Notes: generated by a model not told the origin, from the letters alone. Numbered from the stretch's first letter, positions 33,133 to 43,460 are shown. The stretch is DNA of 64,000 nucleotides from Streptomyces gelaticus (GCF_014649535.1 NZ_BMTF01000013.1:1-64000); one strand, 5' to 3'. A program made the numbers and translations.

Positions 33133-36100
33133 CCCCCGGCGAGCAGCCGGTCCGCGACGCGGGCCGCCGCCCCGCCGTCGTCCAGGTCGCAGAAGTCCCG
33201 GCGGAAGCTCTCGTACGCCACCGCGTGCCGGGCCGCCGAGGCGGCCAGGGTGTCGGTGTCGCGCAGGAGCGCGGCGATCTCGTGCGCGCCGGAGAGCAGC
33301 GGGCCCGGCGCCCGGGTCTCGAAGTCCAGACAGAAACCGCGCACCGTGTCGCGGTAGTGCGCCAGGTCGTAGGTGTGGAAGAGCATCGGGCGGCCGGTGT
33401 GCGCGAAGTCGAACATCAGGCCCGCGTAGTCCGTGATCAGCACATCGGCGATCAGCAGCAGCTCCGCGGTGTCCGGGTGCGCCGACACGTCGCGTACGCC
33501 GGGCCGCTCGGGCACGCTCCCGGTCACCCGCGGATGGCGGCGCACCAGCACCGTGTGGGCCGCACCGGCGGACCGCGCCAGTGCGGCCGGGTCGAGCGCC
33601 GGATCCCAGCGGTAGCGGGGCCGCTCGCCGTCGGTGCCTGGAGGATGGGCCAGCTGGTCGCGGTAGGTCGGCGCGTACAGCGCGACCCGGCGGCCGTCCG
33701 GGATGCCGAGCCGGCGCCGTACCCGCTCCGCGGTCTTGGCGCGGTCGGCCGAGAAGAGCAGGTCGTTGGCGGGGGAGCCGGCCTCCAGGACCTCGCCCCC
33801 GTACCCGAGCGCGCGCCGCAGCAGCGGGGTGGAGTGGCGGCTGGGGGAGATCAGGACGGACCACTGGGCCGAGCGGTGCGCCAGCGTGGCGAGCTGCTGG
33901 TGGTCGGCGTACAGGGTGCCGTCCAGATCCGTGCCGAAGCGGCCGAGCGGGGTGCCGTGCCAGGTCTGCACGACGGTCTGGCCGGGCCGCCGCTCGAACC
34001 ATTCGGGCAGCTGGTCGGCGGTGACGATGCGGCGGGACCGCGCCAGCGCCTCGTACCAGGCGGCGCTGTGCTCGATGACCGGGACGGCGGTGGGCGGGAC
34101 GTGTCCGTGGACCCCGTCGGTGACCCAGAGGTGCTCCGATTCCACGCCCCGGCGCAGGAGTTCGGCGTGGACGGCGCGCGGTGAGTCGCCGCCCGTGTAG
34201 AGGACCGCGTCCCGCAGCGGCATCGCGCGCCGGGCCGGATAGTGCCTGCCGCGCAGTTCGGCCCGGCGGTACGCACCGCGCTCGGCGGGCGCGAGCACCG
34301 GCCCGGCCAGCACGGTCAGCCGGTCCCCGAACCGGCGGTCCAGGGCGAACTCCCGGCCGGGCACCGGCGCCGCGGCGACCTGGCGGCCCCGGCGCAGCGG
34401 CAGCCGGGCGGCGAGCGCGGTCAGCACCCGGACCGGCCGGCCGCCCAGATACGCCTCCCAGCGGCCCTCGTGCAGCCCGGCGGCCACCGAGGGCGCCAGG
34501 AAGGCGGAGAAGCGGCACCCCCCGTACGCCGTCCCACGCGCCCCGGTGTCCCTTCCCCGCCGCAGCCCCGCGCGCCGCTCGTCGTAGGTGACGGGCACCG
34601 ACACCGTCTCGCGCAGCCCCTCGTGGCGCAGGACGAGGCGGTCCGGGCCCTCGTCCTGCCGTACGCCCGTACCGGCGCCGGCCACCCCCTCCACCCGCAG
34701 CGCACCGTCCGGCGTCCACACGGCCGAGTCCACGAACGGCTGCCCGCTCAGGTCCAGCACCAGCTCGCCCGCCGCGTCGGCCACCACCGGCGGAACCGAC
34801 TCCCCGGCCGCCGCGAGCGGCACCCGCTCCCCGTCGGCCAGGACCAGCAGCGCCCGCCACCGCCCGCCGGGCTCCGGCTCGACCTCGCGCGGCGCCCGGT
34901 GCGGGGCCGGTGGCGCGGTCGCCATCCCGGCGAGGTCGGCGAGCGGGATCCGTACGGTGAAGCGGCCGTCCGGACGGCATTCGACGGGGTGGCCGAACTC
35001 CTGGTCCGCCACCCCGTCGCAGGTCAGGACCAGGGCCTTGGGCCGGGCGCCGCCGTACAGCCTGCCGGTCAGCTCCAGGTCCTCGCCGAAGCGGTGGGCC
35101 TCGCAACGGGCGGGCAGTTGCGCGAGGTCCAGCCGGAGCCGCCCGCCCCGGTAGTCGAGCACCGCCCGGCGTCCGTCGCCCAGGTCGTGGACGAGCGGCT
35201 GGACGGCCCCCGCCTCCACGGCGCGCACCGCCACCCGGCGGACCGTGCCCTGCGCGGCCACCATCATGCCCACCAGCCAGCCACCGGGCCGCAGCCGGCG
35301 CGGGTCGACGATCACCTCGAAGCCGGAGTGGTCGTAACCGTGCACCTGCTGGCCGGAGTCGACGGTCGCCTCGGGCGCGGGCACGCTGCGGACCGGCACC
35401 GTCCGCACCTGCTGCCCGTGGGTCGCGCGCATCATGCCCACCTTCAGCGCGTGGCGCGGTGCGGTGGCCGGCAGATTGCGGATGTACGCGTAACCGCGCA
35501 GCCGCAGCTTCCCGTCGTCGCCCCATCGCGCCTTCAACAGCCGTGCCACGGCCGGGAGATCGCTGCGGGACAGCCGGGCGGTGTCCGGGATGCCGGGGAA
35601 ACCGGCCTGCCGCCGCCCCGGCACCCCGCCGACCACGAACGTGCCCGTGCCGTTGGCCCGTTCGAAGGCGAGCACCTCCAGCAGCTCCGGGAGCCGGCGC
35701 TCCTTCACCAGCTGCCACTTGATCCGCAGCTCCACCGGCAGCTCATGGGCCGCGGCCCGGTCCGCGCGGCCCGCCCCGTCCATCCGCTCCATCCGGTCCA
35801 GGAACGCCCCGGCGTCCGCCATGAACGCCTCCCGGTACCCGGACCCGCCCATCGCGAGCCCCTCCAGGAAGTACACGAAGTCGTCGCGCAGGCACGAGAG
35901 GTCGTAGCGGCGCCGCGCACCGCCGTTCGCCACCCCGCCCCGGCCCGCCAGGAACGCGCTGACCTGCTCGCACGCCGAGATCCGGTCCCGTACGCCCTGC
36001 ACGTCCGTACGCCGCCGGGTGATCGAACCCTCCCGCTCCCGCCAGTAGTAGACGTGCTCGTGCAGCATGTCCACCGAGCCGGCGAGGTAGTGCGCCGGGA

Positions 36101-36665
36101 TCGTCACCGGGGAGTCCCCGTGGAGCCTGCCCTCCGGGAAGGCGAAGGCGTGCCGGTCCCAGAAGGTGCGCCGGAAGACCTTGTTCCAGGCGGCCCGGTC
36201 GGCGAGCAGTCGCGGATCGCGGCTGATGTGCGTGCGCGCCCGGGTGCGGGTCAGCCACCGGTACGGCCCTGCCTGCTGCCGCCCCTGCTCGTCCAGCCGC
36301 CACACATTGCCGGTCGCGAGGTCCGAGCCGGTCGACTCCAGTGAGGCCAGCATCCGTGCGTAGGCGTCGTGGACGACGATGTCGTCGCTGTCGACGAACG
36401 CCAGGTAGGGCACGCCCGGCGTGGTGTGCCGCACGCCCGTGTTGCGGGCCGCGCCCGGCCCTCCGTTGGGGCGGCGTACGAGGCGGAAGCGGCGGTCGTG
36501 GGCGGCGAAGCCCTGGGCGATGGCCGTACTGCCGTCCGTCGAACCGTCGTCCACGAGGACCACCTCGATGTCGGTGACCGACTGCTCGGCCACCGAGTGC
36601 AGGCAGTCCGCCAGACAGTCCTCGACGTTGTGGACCGGGACGACGACACTGAGGCGCGGCTTCAT
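33129..36665 (-). CDS. Bifunctional GT2 glycosyltransferase / CDP-glycerol glycerophosphotransferase (TagF-like)
   Basis: 1,178 residues. Residues 1-220 form a GT-A glycosyltransferase 2 domain: LSVVVPVHNVEDCL, VLVDDGSTDGS and FVDSDD. A long middle region (about 330-850) has beta-rich segments. The C-terminal TagF-like domain (about 860-1170) carries VVQTWHGTPLGRFGTDL with the expected catalytic His and ITDYAGLMFDFAHTGRPMLFHTYDL. It likely adds glycosyl and polyol-phosphate units to a wall polymer at the cytoplasmic face. The ATG at 36665 is well supported by the GT2 start. The divergent gene at 36904 is a paralogue. Confidence 0.93.
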   Translation of the reverse strand: MKPRLSVVVPVHNVEDCLADCLHSVAEQSVTDIEVVLVDDGSTDGSTAIAQGFAAHDRRFRLVRRPNGGPGAARNTGVRHTTPGVPYLAFVDSDDIVVHDAYARMLASLESTGSDLATGNVWRLDEQGRQQAGPYRWLTRTRARTHISRDPRLLADRAAWNKVFRRTFWDRHAFAFPEGRLHGDSPVTIPAHYLAGSVDMLHEHVYYWREREGSITRRRTDVQGVRDRISACEQVSAFLAGRGGVANGGARRRYDLSCLRDDFVYFLEGLAMGGSGYREAFMADAGAFLDRMERMDGAGRADRAAAHELPVELRIKWQLVKERRLPELLEVLAFERANGTGTFVVGGVPGRRQAGFPGIPDTARLSRSDLPAVARLLKARWGDDGKLRLRGYAYIRNLPATAPRHALKVGMMRATHGQQVRTVPVRSVPAPEATVDSGQQVHGYDHSGFEVIVDPRRLRPGGWLVGMMVAAQGTVRRVAVRAVEAGAVQPLVHDLGDGRRAVLDYRGGRLRLDLAQLPARCEAHRFGEDLELTGRLYGGARPKALVLTCDGVADQEFGHPVECRPDGRFTVRIPLADLAGMATAPPAPHRAPREVEPEPGGRWRALLVLADGERVPLAAAGESVPPVVADAAGELVLDLSGQPFVDSAVWTPDGALRVEGVAGAGTGVRQDEGPDRLVLRHEGLRETVSVPVTYDERRAGLRRGRDTGARGTAYGGCRFSAFLAPSVAAGLHEGRWEAYLGGRPVRVLTALAARLPLRRGRQVAAAPVPGREFALDRRFGDRLTVLAGPVLAPAERGAYRRAELRGRHYPARRAMPLRDAVLYTGGDSPRAVHAELLRRGVESEHLWVTDGVHGHVPPTAVPVIEHSAAWYEALARSRRIVTADQLPEWFERRPGQTVVQTWHGTPLGRFGTDLDGTLYADHQQLATLAHRSAQWSVLISPSRHSTPLLRRALGYGGEVLEAGSPANDLLFSADRAKTAERVRRRLGIPDGRRVALYAPTYRDQLAHPPGTDGERPRYRWDPALDPAALARSAGAAHTVLVRRHPRVTGSVPERPGVRDVSAHPDTAELLLIADVLITDYAGLMFDFAHTGRPMLFHTYDLAHYRDTVRGFCLDFETRAPGPLLSGAHEIAALLRDTDTLAASAARHAVAYESFRRDFCDLDDGGAAARVADRLLAGG

Positions 36666-36903
36666 GACCGGTCAACCGGGGCGGGCGCCCCGGGTCACCG
36701 GGACTGCCCCGAACGGATGAACACGGGACCCGGCGCGATGACGCTCGGCTGCCGGGCTTCTCGGTGTTGCCGGGCGGCGCGGAGGGGGCCGGACGGCAAC
36801 CGGGGCGCGGCCGATCTCACCCGTTCGGGAGATACCCCTGCCGGTGACCCCCGGCCCGTACCGGGGTTGAGCCACAAGGACAACCAGGCCCCGATGAACG
36901 GAC
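36666..36903. other. Divergent promoter region of the two GT2-TagF genes
   Basis: A 238-bp gap shared by two divergent paralogues. No convincing -10/-35 pair or operator was recognised. Confidence 0.35.
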
Positions 36904-39900
36904 GTGCCCAACATGCCGCCACGGCTCAGTGTCGTCGTACCCGTCCACAACGTCGAGCTCTATCTGACGGACTGCCTGAAGTCCCTCGCTGAGCAGACCA
37001 TGGCCGACCTGGAGGTGGTGATGGTCGACGACGGGTCCACCGACGACAGCGCGGCCCTGGCCGCCGCCTTCGCCGAACAGGACGGCAGGTTCCGGCTGGT
37101 GAGCCAGGAGAACGGCGGGCTCGGGCACGCCCGCAACACCGGGGTCCGCAACTGCGATCCGGGCGCCCGCCATCTCGCCTTCGTCGACAGCGACGACGTG
37201 CTCCCGCCCCGCGCGTACGAACTCCTCGTCGGCGCCCTGGACGAGACCGGCTCGGACCTCGCCTCCGGCAACGTGCTGCGGCTGCGGGCCTCCGGCAGGC
37301 TCCAGCAGTCACCCGACCTCCGCAGGCCCATGGCCACCACCCGGCTGCGGACCCACATCTCCCGGGACTGGGACCTGGCCGCCGACCGGATCGCCTGCAA
37401 CAAGGTCTTCCGCAGGTCCTTCTGGGACGAGCACGCCTTCGCCTTCCCGGTCGGCGCCCTCTACGAGGACATCCCGGTCGTCCTGCCCGCCCACTTCCTG
37501 GCCCGCTCCGTCGACGTACTGAAGGACCCCGTCTACCACTGGCGCGACCGGCCCGGCTCGGTCACCACCCGCCGCGCCGTCGTCCGCGGCGTCCAGGACC
37601 GGGTCTCGCACCTGCTGGGCGTCTCCGCCTTCCTCGACGAGCACCGCGACGCCGCCGACAAACGGCAGTACGAAGCGCATGTGCTCGCCGACGACCTCTG
37701 GTCCTTCATGGAGGCGCTGCCCGACGGCGACGAGGAGTACCGGCGCGCCTTCCTCACCTACGCCAACGAGTTCACCGACCAGGTCGACCCGGCCGTCCTC
37801 GACGCGCTGCCGCTGCGGCTGCGGCTGATGTGGCACCTCGTGCGCGAACGGCGGACCGGAGAACTGCTGGACCTGCTCGCCTTCGACAAGGCCGAACCGG
37901 GTGCCTTCGAGGTGCGGGGCGTGCGCCGCCGCACCGCCTCCTTCCCCGCCCTCACCCGGCCGGTGCCGCGCCCGGTGCTCCGGGTGGGCGAACGGGACCT
38001 GCCGCTCACCGCCCGGCTGCGGGACGCACACTGGCGGGGCGGCAGGCTGCACCTCAAGGGGTACGCGTACATCCGCAATCTGCCCGCCGGCCCGCGCGCC
38101 GCCGAATTCCGGGCCGGCTGGCTGCGGGCCGGGCGCCGGCACGTGGTGCCGCTGCGACTGCGCACGGTCGACGAGCCGGAGGCCACCGCCCGGTCCCGGC
38201 AGAGCCTGCACGACTACGACCGGTCGGGCTTCGAGACCGTCGTCGACCCGGCCAGGCTCCGCATCGACCCGGGCGGCAGCCTCGAACGGCTCACCTGGCG
38301 CCCGGAGATCGGCATCGCCGGACACGGCATGCTGCGCCGTTCCGGGCTCTCCACCGACGAGGTGGCCGCGCCGCCGCCCGTGCACCGCCCCGACGGCGAC
38401 CACCGGATCGTGCCCGCCTTCGACGGCGGCAGGCTGGTGCTGCACGCCGAGCGGATCGACGCCCGCTTCGAGACGCACCGCGCGGGCGGCACCGGCGACG
38501 GGACCGTCGCCGTGGTCATCGACGGCATGATCCGCGACCGCCTCGGCAAGGGGCCGCTGCGCCTCGTGCTCACCCACGGCCCCTCCGGCACCACCATCGA
38601 CCGCCAGGTGACGGTGCACGGGGGGACCGTGCCCTCGGCGGCGGGATGGCGCCGGTTCACCGCGGACATCCCGCTCGGCGCCTTCGCCGACGCCCGGCCG
38701 GACACGGCACAGGGACCGGGGTGTGCCGAGATCCCGTACAGCCTGCATCTCGTCGGGCCGGACGGGCGCCGGACGCCGGTCGACGTGCCGGGGCCGGTCC
38801 TGCCCGGCCGCTACCCGCTGGCCGGGGCCGGCGGCGAGCGGCGCGAACTCGGCCTCACCACAGGCTCCCGCGGCGATCTGCTGATCAGCGACCGCACCGT
38901 GCAGCCCGCAGTCGACCTGGCGACCTGGACGCAGGACGGACAGCTCCTGCTGGAGGGCAGCTTCCCCGGCCTCCCGGAACGGCCCGTCGAGCTGGTGGCC
39001 AGGCACGGTGGCCACGGCGAGGAGGCCGTCCTCCCCCTCACCCTCCGTGGGCCCGCCGACGCCCGCCGGTTCAGGGCCGCGCTCCGGCCGGACGCCGTCG
39101 AGGGCCCCGGCGGGAAACTGCCGCTGGGCCAGGGCCACTGGCACCTCTTCCTGCGCGAGCGGGGCGCGCGGGACGAGACGGGCGACGTCCCGCTGCGCAT
39201 CCCGGCCGCCTCCCACCGCACCCTCCCCGCCGCCCGCACCCTCGCCGGCCGGACGTACACCGTCGAGCGGCGTTTCCATGACCAGTTGCTGATCGACAGC
39301 GCCCCGGTGCTCACCGCCGGGGAGCGCGGGCCGCGCGGCAAGCGGCTGCTGCGCGAGGCGTACCGGACCCGGCGGACCGCACCGCTGCGCGACACGGTGC
39401 TGTACAGCAGCTTCGACGGCCGCCAGTACTCCGACTCGCCGCGCGCGATCCACGAGGAAGTGGCCCGGCGGGGCGCCGGACCGGAGCATCTGTGGGTGGT
39501 GCGCGACCAGCAGGCCCGGATCCCGGCGGGCGCCGCGGCCGTCGAACACGGTTCGGCCGCCTGGCACGAGGCGCTGGCCCGCAGCCGGTACGTCGTCACC
39601 AACACCCAGCTCCCGGAATGGTTCGAGCGGCGCGAGGGCCAGTGTGTCGTCCAGACCTGGCACGGCACCCCCCTCAAGCGCATCGGCCTCGACCTCGCGG
39701 GCACCGCGCGGGCCGACACCGCCCACCTCGCCACCATCGAGCGGCGTGCCCGTCAGTGGAGCCTCCTGGTCTCCCCGAACAGCTTCGCCACCCCCGTCCT
39801 GAGGCGCTCGCTCGGCTACCGGGGCGAGGTCCTGGAGTGCGGCTACCCCCGCAACGACCTCTTCCGCGCCCCGGACCGGACCAAGATCGCAGCTGCGGTG

Positions 39901-40461
39901 CGGGAGCGGCTCGCCCTCCCCGAGGGCAAGCGGGTCGTGCTGTACGCGCCGACCTGGCGCGAGGACCAGCCGCTCGGCGGCGGCCGCTACGCTTTCGGCC
40001 TGCGGCTCGACCTGGCCGCCGCCGAACGCGAACTCGGCGCGGACACCGTCCTGCTGGTGCGCCGCCACTACCTGGTGTCCGGCCGCCTCCCGGACAGCGG
40101 CAGCGGCTTCGTCCGTGACGTCTCGCGCTACGGGGACGTCGGCGAGCTGATGCTGATCAGCGACGCCCTGGTCACCGACTACTCCTCGCTGATGTTCGAC
40201 TTCGCCCCGACCGGCCGCCCGATGCTCTTCCACACCTACGACCTGGCGCACTACCGCGACACCCTGCGCGGCTTCTGCTTCGACTTCGAGGCCCGCGCCC
40301 CCGGCCCGCTGATCCCCGGCTCCACCGGCCTGGTCGAGGCGCTGCGCGACCCGGAACGCTCCGTCGCGGGACACGCGCAGGCGTACAAGGCATTCCGCCG
40401 GGACTTCTGCGACCTGGACAACGGGCACGCGGCGGCGGCCGTGGTCGACCGAATGCTGTAA
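36904..40461 (+). CDS. Bifunctional GT2 glycosyltransferase / CDP-glycerol glycerophosphotransferase (TagF-like)
   Basis: 1,185 residues, same architecture as its divergent neighbour. The GT2 domain has LSVVVPVHNVELYL, VMVDDGSTDDS and FVDSDDVL. The middle region again contains RLHLKGYAYIRNLPA and DYDRSGFE segments. The TagF domain has VVQTWHGTPLKRIGLDL with the catalytic His, YAPTWREDQPLGG and VTDYSSLMFDFAPTGRPMLFHTYDL. It probably polymerises a polyol-phosphate or glycosyl-phosphate chain. The start may be GTG 36904 or ATG 36913; neither has a strong ribosome site. Confidence 0.93.
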   Translation: MPNMPPRLSVVVPVHNVELYLTDCLKSLAEQTMADLEVVMVDDGSTDDSAALAAAFAEQDGRFRLVSQENGGLGHARNTGVRNCDPGARHLAFVDSDDVLPPRAYELLVGALDETGSDLASGNVLRLRASGRLQQSPDLRRPMATTRLRTHISRDWDLAADRIACNKVFRRSFWDEHAFAFPVGALYEDIPVVLPAHFLARSVDVLKDPVYHWRDRPGSVTTRRAVVRGVQDRVSHLLGVSAFLDEHRDAADKRQYEAHVLADDLWSFMEALPDGDEEYRRAFLTYANEFTDQVDPAVLDALPLRLRLMWHLVRERRTGELLDLLAFDKAEPGAFEVRGVRRRTASFPALTRPVPRPVLRVGERDLPLTARLRDAHWRGGRLHLKGYAYIRNLPAGPRAAEFRAGWLRAGRRHVVPLRLRTVDEPEATARSRQSLHDYDRSGFETVVDPARLRIDPGGSLERLTWRPEIGIAGHGMLRRSGLSTDEVAAPPPVHRPDGDHRIVPAFDGGRLVLHAERIDARFETHRAGGTGDGTVAVVIDGMIRDRLGKGPLRLVLTHGPSGTTIDRQVTVHGGTVPSAAGWRRFTADIPLGAFADARPDTAQGPGCAEIPYSLHLVGPDGRRTPVDVPGPVLPGRYPLAGAGGERRELGLTTGSRGDLLISDRTVQPAVDLATWTQDGQLLLEGSFPGLPERPVELVARHGGHGEEAVLPLTLRGPADARRFRAALRPDAVEGPGGKLPLGQGHWHLFLRERGARDETGDVPLRIPAASHRTLPAARTLAGRTYTVERRFHDQLLIDSAPVLTAGERGPRGKRLLREAYRTRRTAPLRDTVLYSSFDGRQYSDSPRAIHEEVARRGAGPEHLWVVRDQQARIPAGAAAVEHGSAAWHEALARSRYVVTNTQLPEWFERREGQCVVQTWHGTPLKRIGLDLAGTARADTAHLATIERRARQWSLLVSPNSFATPVLRRSLGYRGEVLECGYPRNDLFRAPDRTKIAAAVRERLALPEGKRVVLYAPTWREDQPLGGGRYAFGLRLDLAAAERELGADTVLLVRRHYLVSGRLPDSGSGFVRDVSRYGDVGELMLISDALVTDYSSLMFDFAPTGRPMLFHTYDLAHYRDTLRGFCFDFEARAPGPLIPGSTGLVEALRDPERSVAGHAQAYKAFRRDFCDLDNGHAAAAVVDRML

Positions 40462-40467
40462 TGCGCA

Positions 40468-40499
40468 CCGCCCGGCCGGTACCGCCGCCGGCCGGGCGG
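40468..40499 (+). terminator. GC-rich hairpin after the plus-strand GT2-TagF gene
   Basis: A 12-bp perfect stem (ccgcccggccgg / ccggccgggcgg) starts 7 bp after the stop. A second hairpin (acccctgaa / ttcaggggt) follows at 40521-40550. Confidence 0.6.
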
Positions 40500-40652
40500 A
40501 AACAGCGGAACCCCCACACCACCCCTGAACCGTTCGAGTGATTCAGGGGTGCGAATGTTTGCGCGAACGCGCGGCGCATTCAAGTAATGGTCCTTCTCGG
40601 TGTGGCCATCGGTGCGTTGCTCAACGTCTTCGGGTTGCTACGTTCTGCTTTC

Positions 40653-41894
40653 ATGGGTATCCGAATGCGATGCGAAACCTGGGACGTGCCACGTGCAAGA
40701 GCGATGGTGCTCATCGCCGCGGTCGCGGGTCTTGTCACCCGAATGCTGATCGCGGCGAATATGCCGGGCCCGGCCGATGTGCGGATCTTTCATGGTTTCG
40801 CAACGGCGATCGTGCGTCACGGGCCCATTCGGATTTACGAACAGCCACTGCCGGGACTTCCCGTATACAACCATCCGCCACTGGCCGGCTGGATGCTTCT
40901 CGGTCTGAATGAACTCTCCGAACTGGGCATCCCGTTCGGAACACTGATCAGATTGCCCGCCTCGGTCGCCGACTTCTTCTGCGCGCTCCTCGTCTTCGAA
41001 ATCGTGCGCCGGCGCGCCCGTCTCGGCGCCGCCGTCGCCTGCGGTGTGGGCGTGGCCGCCAGCCCCGTGCTGATCGCCACCTCCGGCTATCACGGCAACA
41101 CCGACGCGGTCGCCATCACCTTCGCCCTGGCCGCCGCCCATCTGCTCGTGGACCGGAAGGCGCCGCTGGCCGCCGGGCTGGCCGCCGCGCTGTCGATCAG
41201 CGTCAAGTTCATCCCCGTGGTGGTGATCCCGGCCCTGTTCCTCGTCGCGCTGCGGGCCGGCCGGCCCGCGTTCGTCCGCTTCTCCGCCGGGTTCGCCGCG
41301 CTGGTCGCCCTCGTCTGGGGGCCGGTCCTGATGAGCGTGCCGGAGAACCTCAAGGAGAACGTCCTGGAGTACGCGGGCGGCGGCTACCGCCTCTGGGGGC
41401 TCGTCCGGTTCGCCGACCTGTTCGGCCTGCCGGAGTCCTTCATCACCTTCATCGAGGGCGACGGCCACTTCCTGTTCGTGCTGGTCTGTGTGGCGGCCGG
41501 GGTCTGGCTCGCGTGGCTGCGGCCCGCCCAGCTGCCCGTCGTCGTCGCCGTCACGATGAGCCTCCTGCTGCTGCTCTCCACCGCGTCCGCGCTCCAGTAC
41601 CTGACCTGGGCCGCCGCCGGGCTGTTCGTCGTCGGGTTCTGGGAGGGCGCCGCGTACAGCTGCCTGCTCGGCCTGACGGCGGTCCTCGGCTACCAGGGAC
41701 GCTCCGCGGTGCGCTGGAGCGAAACGGTGCTGCATCTCGGCGAGGCCGGCTGGGTGGTTCTCGCCGTGGGCCTCGCCGGGGGGATCCGCAAGATCCTCGC
41801 CACCCGGCCGGAGCCGCCGGGACAGCCGCCCGCCGGCGGGAGCACCCTCACGGCGCCCCGCGCCTCGCAGCCCACCGGATCCGCCGTCAACTGA
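40653..41894 (+). CDS. GT87-like polyprenyl-phosphate-sugar-dependent glycosyltransferase
   Basis: About 413 residues with about ten hydrophobic helices. An early extracytoplasmic acidic motif, GPADVRIFHGFA, resembles the catalytic Asp loop of GT-C enzymes, and VYNHPPLAGWMLLGLNEL follows, as in GT87/DUF2029 mannosyltransferases. SGYHGNTDAVAITFALAA is another family segment. Such enzymes transfer sugars from polyprenyl-phosphate carriers on the outer face. The start is uncertain: the ATG at 40653 lies 8 nt after TACGTT (40639-40644), suggesting a leaderless mRNA; an ATG at 40587 would add 22 hydrophobic residues. Confidence 0.85.
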   Translation: MGIRMRCETWDVPRARAMVLIAAVAGLVTRMLIAANMPGPADVRIFHGFATAIVRHGPIRIYEQPLPGLPVYNHPPLAGWMLLGLNELSELGIPFGTLIRLPASVADFFCALLVFEIVRRRARLGAAVACGVGVAASPVLIATSGYHGNTDAVAITFALAAAHLLVDRKAPLAAGLAAALSISVKFIPVVVIPALFLVALRAGRPAFVRFSAGFAALVALVWGPVLMSVPENLKENVLEYAGGGYRLWGLVRFADLFGLPESFITFIEGDGHFLFVLVCVAAGVWLAWLRPAQLPVVVAVTMSLLLLLSTASALQYLTWAAAGLFVVGFWEGAAYSCLLGLTAVLGYQGRSAVRWSETVLHLGEAGWVVLAVGLAGGIRKILATRPEPPGQPPAGGSTLTAPRASQPTGSAVN

Positions 41895-41945
41895 CCGCAA
41901 GCAAGCACCGAGCACCGAGCACCGAGCGCAACTGGAGAACGCCCC

Positions 41946-43460
41946 GTGAAGGAAAGCCCGAGCCCCAGGATCGGCATCCTGGTGGTCGCGTACAACGCCG
42001 AGACGACGCTGGAGAAGACCCTCGACCGCATTCCGGAGGACTTCCGGTCCAAGGTCGCCGAGATCCTCATTCTCGACGACGCGAGCCATGACGCGACCTT
42101 CACCGCGGGCTGCCGCTGGTCGCAGACGGAGGGAATGCCGCGGACCGTGGTGATGCGGCACACCAAGAACCTCGGATACGGCGGAAACCAGAAGGCCGGA
42201 TACGCGCTGGCCGCCGAGCACGGACTCGACATCATCGTGCTGCTGCACGGCGATGGACAGTACGCCCCGGAATTCCTGCCGGACATGGTCGCACCCATCG
42301 AACGCGGCGAATGCGAGGCCGTCTTCGGATCCCGGATGATGAAATCCGGATCGGCACTCGACGGCGGCATGCCGATGTACAAATGGCTCGGCAACCGCAT
42401 TCTCACCCGCGTGGAGAACGCCCTGCTCGGCTCGCAGCTCACCGAATTCCACTCCGGATACCGTGCCTACAGCGTCGCGGCACTCAAGAAGCTGCCGATC
42501 CACCGGAACACCGACGCGTTCGACTTCGACACCCAGATCATCGTCCAGCTGCTCAACGAGGGGATGCGGATCAAGGAGATCCCGGTCCCCACCTACTACG
42601 GCGACGAGATCTGCTACGTCAACGGCATGAAATACGCGAAGGACGTCGTCAAGGACGTCCTCGAATACCGGCTCGCCGTCAAGGGGTTCGGCACCTGCGG
42701 CTGGATCCCCAAGCCCGTCGAGTACGCCTTCAAGGAGGGGGACGGCTCCTCGCACGCCGTCATCCTGGAGAAGATGCGCAGCCTCCCGCCCGGCCGGGTC
42801 CTCGATCTCGGCTGCTCCGGCGGCCTGTTCGCCCAGCGCCTCGAAGCCCTGGGCCACGAGGTGACGGGCGTGGACTACATCGAGGTCCCCGGCGTGCGCG
42901 AGAAGTGCACCCACTTCCACCTCGCCAACCTGGAGGAGGGGCTGCCCGTCGAGATCGGCGTCGGCTACGACTACGTGGTCGCCGGCGACGTCATCGAGCA
43001 CCTCTCCCGCCCCGAGCGGGTGCTCGCCGAGGTCGCCGGGGTGCTGCGGCCCGGCGGCCATGTGCTGCTCTCCGTACCGAACTTCAGCCACTGGTACTCA
43101 CGGCTGCGGGTCGCGTTCGGCGTCTTCGGCTACGACCGGCGCGGCATCCTCGACGAAACGCATCTGCGCTTCTTCACCCGGGCCAGCCTGCGCCGCACGG
43201 TCAGGGACGCGGGCTACGACGTCCTCGGTATCGCGTCGACCGGGGCCCCGTTCTGGGCGCTGCTCGGCGGCGGACCGCTCCCCGCGGTCCTGGGCGGAAT
43301 GTCGAAACTGCTCACCCGGATCCGGCCGACGCTGTTCGGCTATCAGCACGTCGCACTGCTCACCCCGCATGCGGCCGAGACGATCATCGCTGGAGAGCAC
43401 GTCGATGTACAGGACATCCTCAACCGACAGCACGCCCCTGCCGACCGGGTCGGCGTCTGA
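41946..43460 (+). CDS. GT2 glycosyltransferase fused to a class I SAM methyltransferase
   Basis: 504 residues. Residues 1-240 are a GT2 domain of the dolichyl-phosphate-mannose-synthase-like type: IGILVVAYNAETTLEKTL, ILILDDASHD, LHGDGQYAPE, SGYRAYSV. Residues ~265-420 are a Methyltransf_23-like domain with SAM-binding VLDLGCSGGLFAQRLEALGHEVTGVD and YDYVVAGDVIEHLSRPERVL. No TM helices are seen. One protein may thus make a carrier-linked sugar and methylate a sugar or end group. The GTG start has GGAG 9 nt upstream. The SMR-like gene starts inside its last 56 bp. Confidence 0.92.
   Translation: MKESPSPRIGILVVAYNAETTLEKTLDRIPEDFRSKVAEILILDDASHDATFTAGCRWSQTEGMPRTVVMRHTKNLGYGGNQKAGYALAAEHGLDIIVLLHGDGQYAPEFLPDMVAPIERGECEAVFGSRMMKSGSALDGGMPMYKWLGNRILTRVENALLGSQLTEFHSGYRAYSVAALKKLPIHRNTDAFDFDTQIIVQLLNEGMRIKEIPVPTYYGDEICYVNGMKYAKDVVKDVLEYRLAVKGFGTCGWIPKPVEYAFKEGDGSSHAVILEKMRSLPPGRVLDLGCSGGLFAQRLEALGHEVTGVDYIEVPGVREKCTHFHLANLEEGLPVEIGVGYDYVVAGDVIEHLSRPERVLAEVAGVLRPGGHVLLSVPNFSHWYSRLRVAFGVFGYDRRGILDETHLRFFTRASLRRTVRDAGYDVLGIASTGAPFWALLGGGPLPAVLGGMSKLLTRIRPTLFGYQHVALLTPHAAETIIAGEHVDVQDILNRQHAPADRVGV

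Noticed and set aside
37309-43091. Long minus-strand frames opposite the plus-strand GT2-TagF, GT87-like and GT2-methyltransferase genes
   Set aside because: No motifs and no ribosome sites; explained by codon bias on the coding strand.
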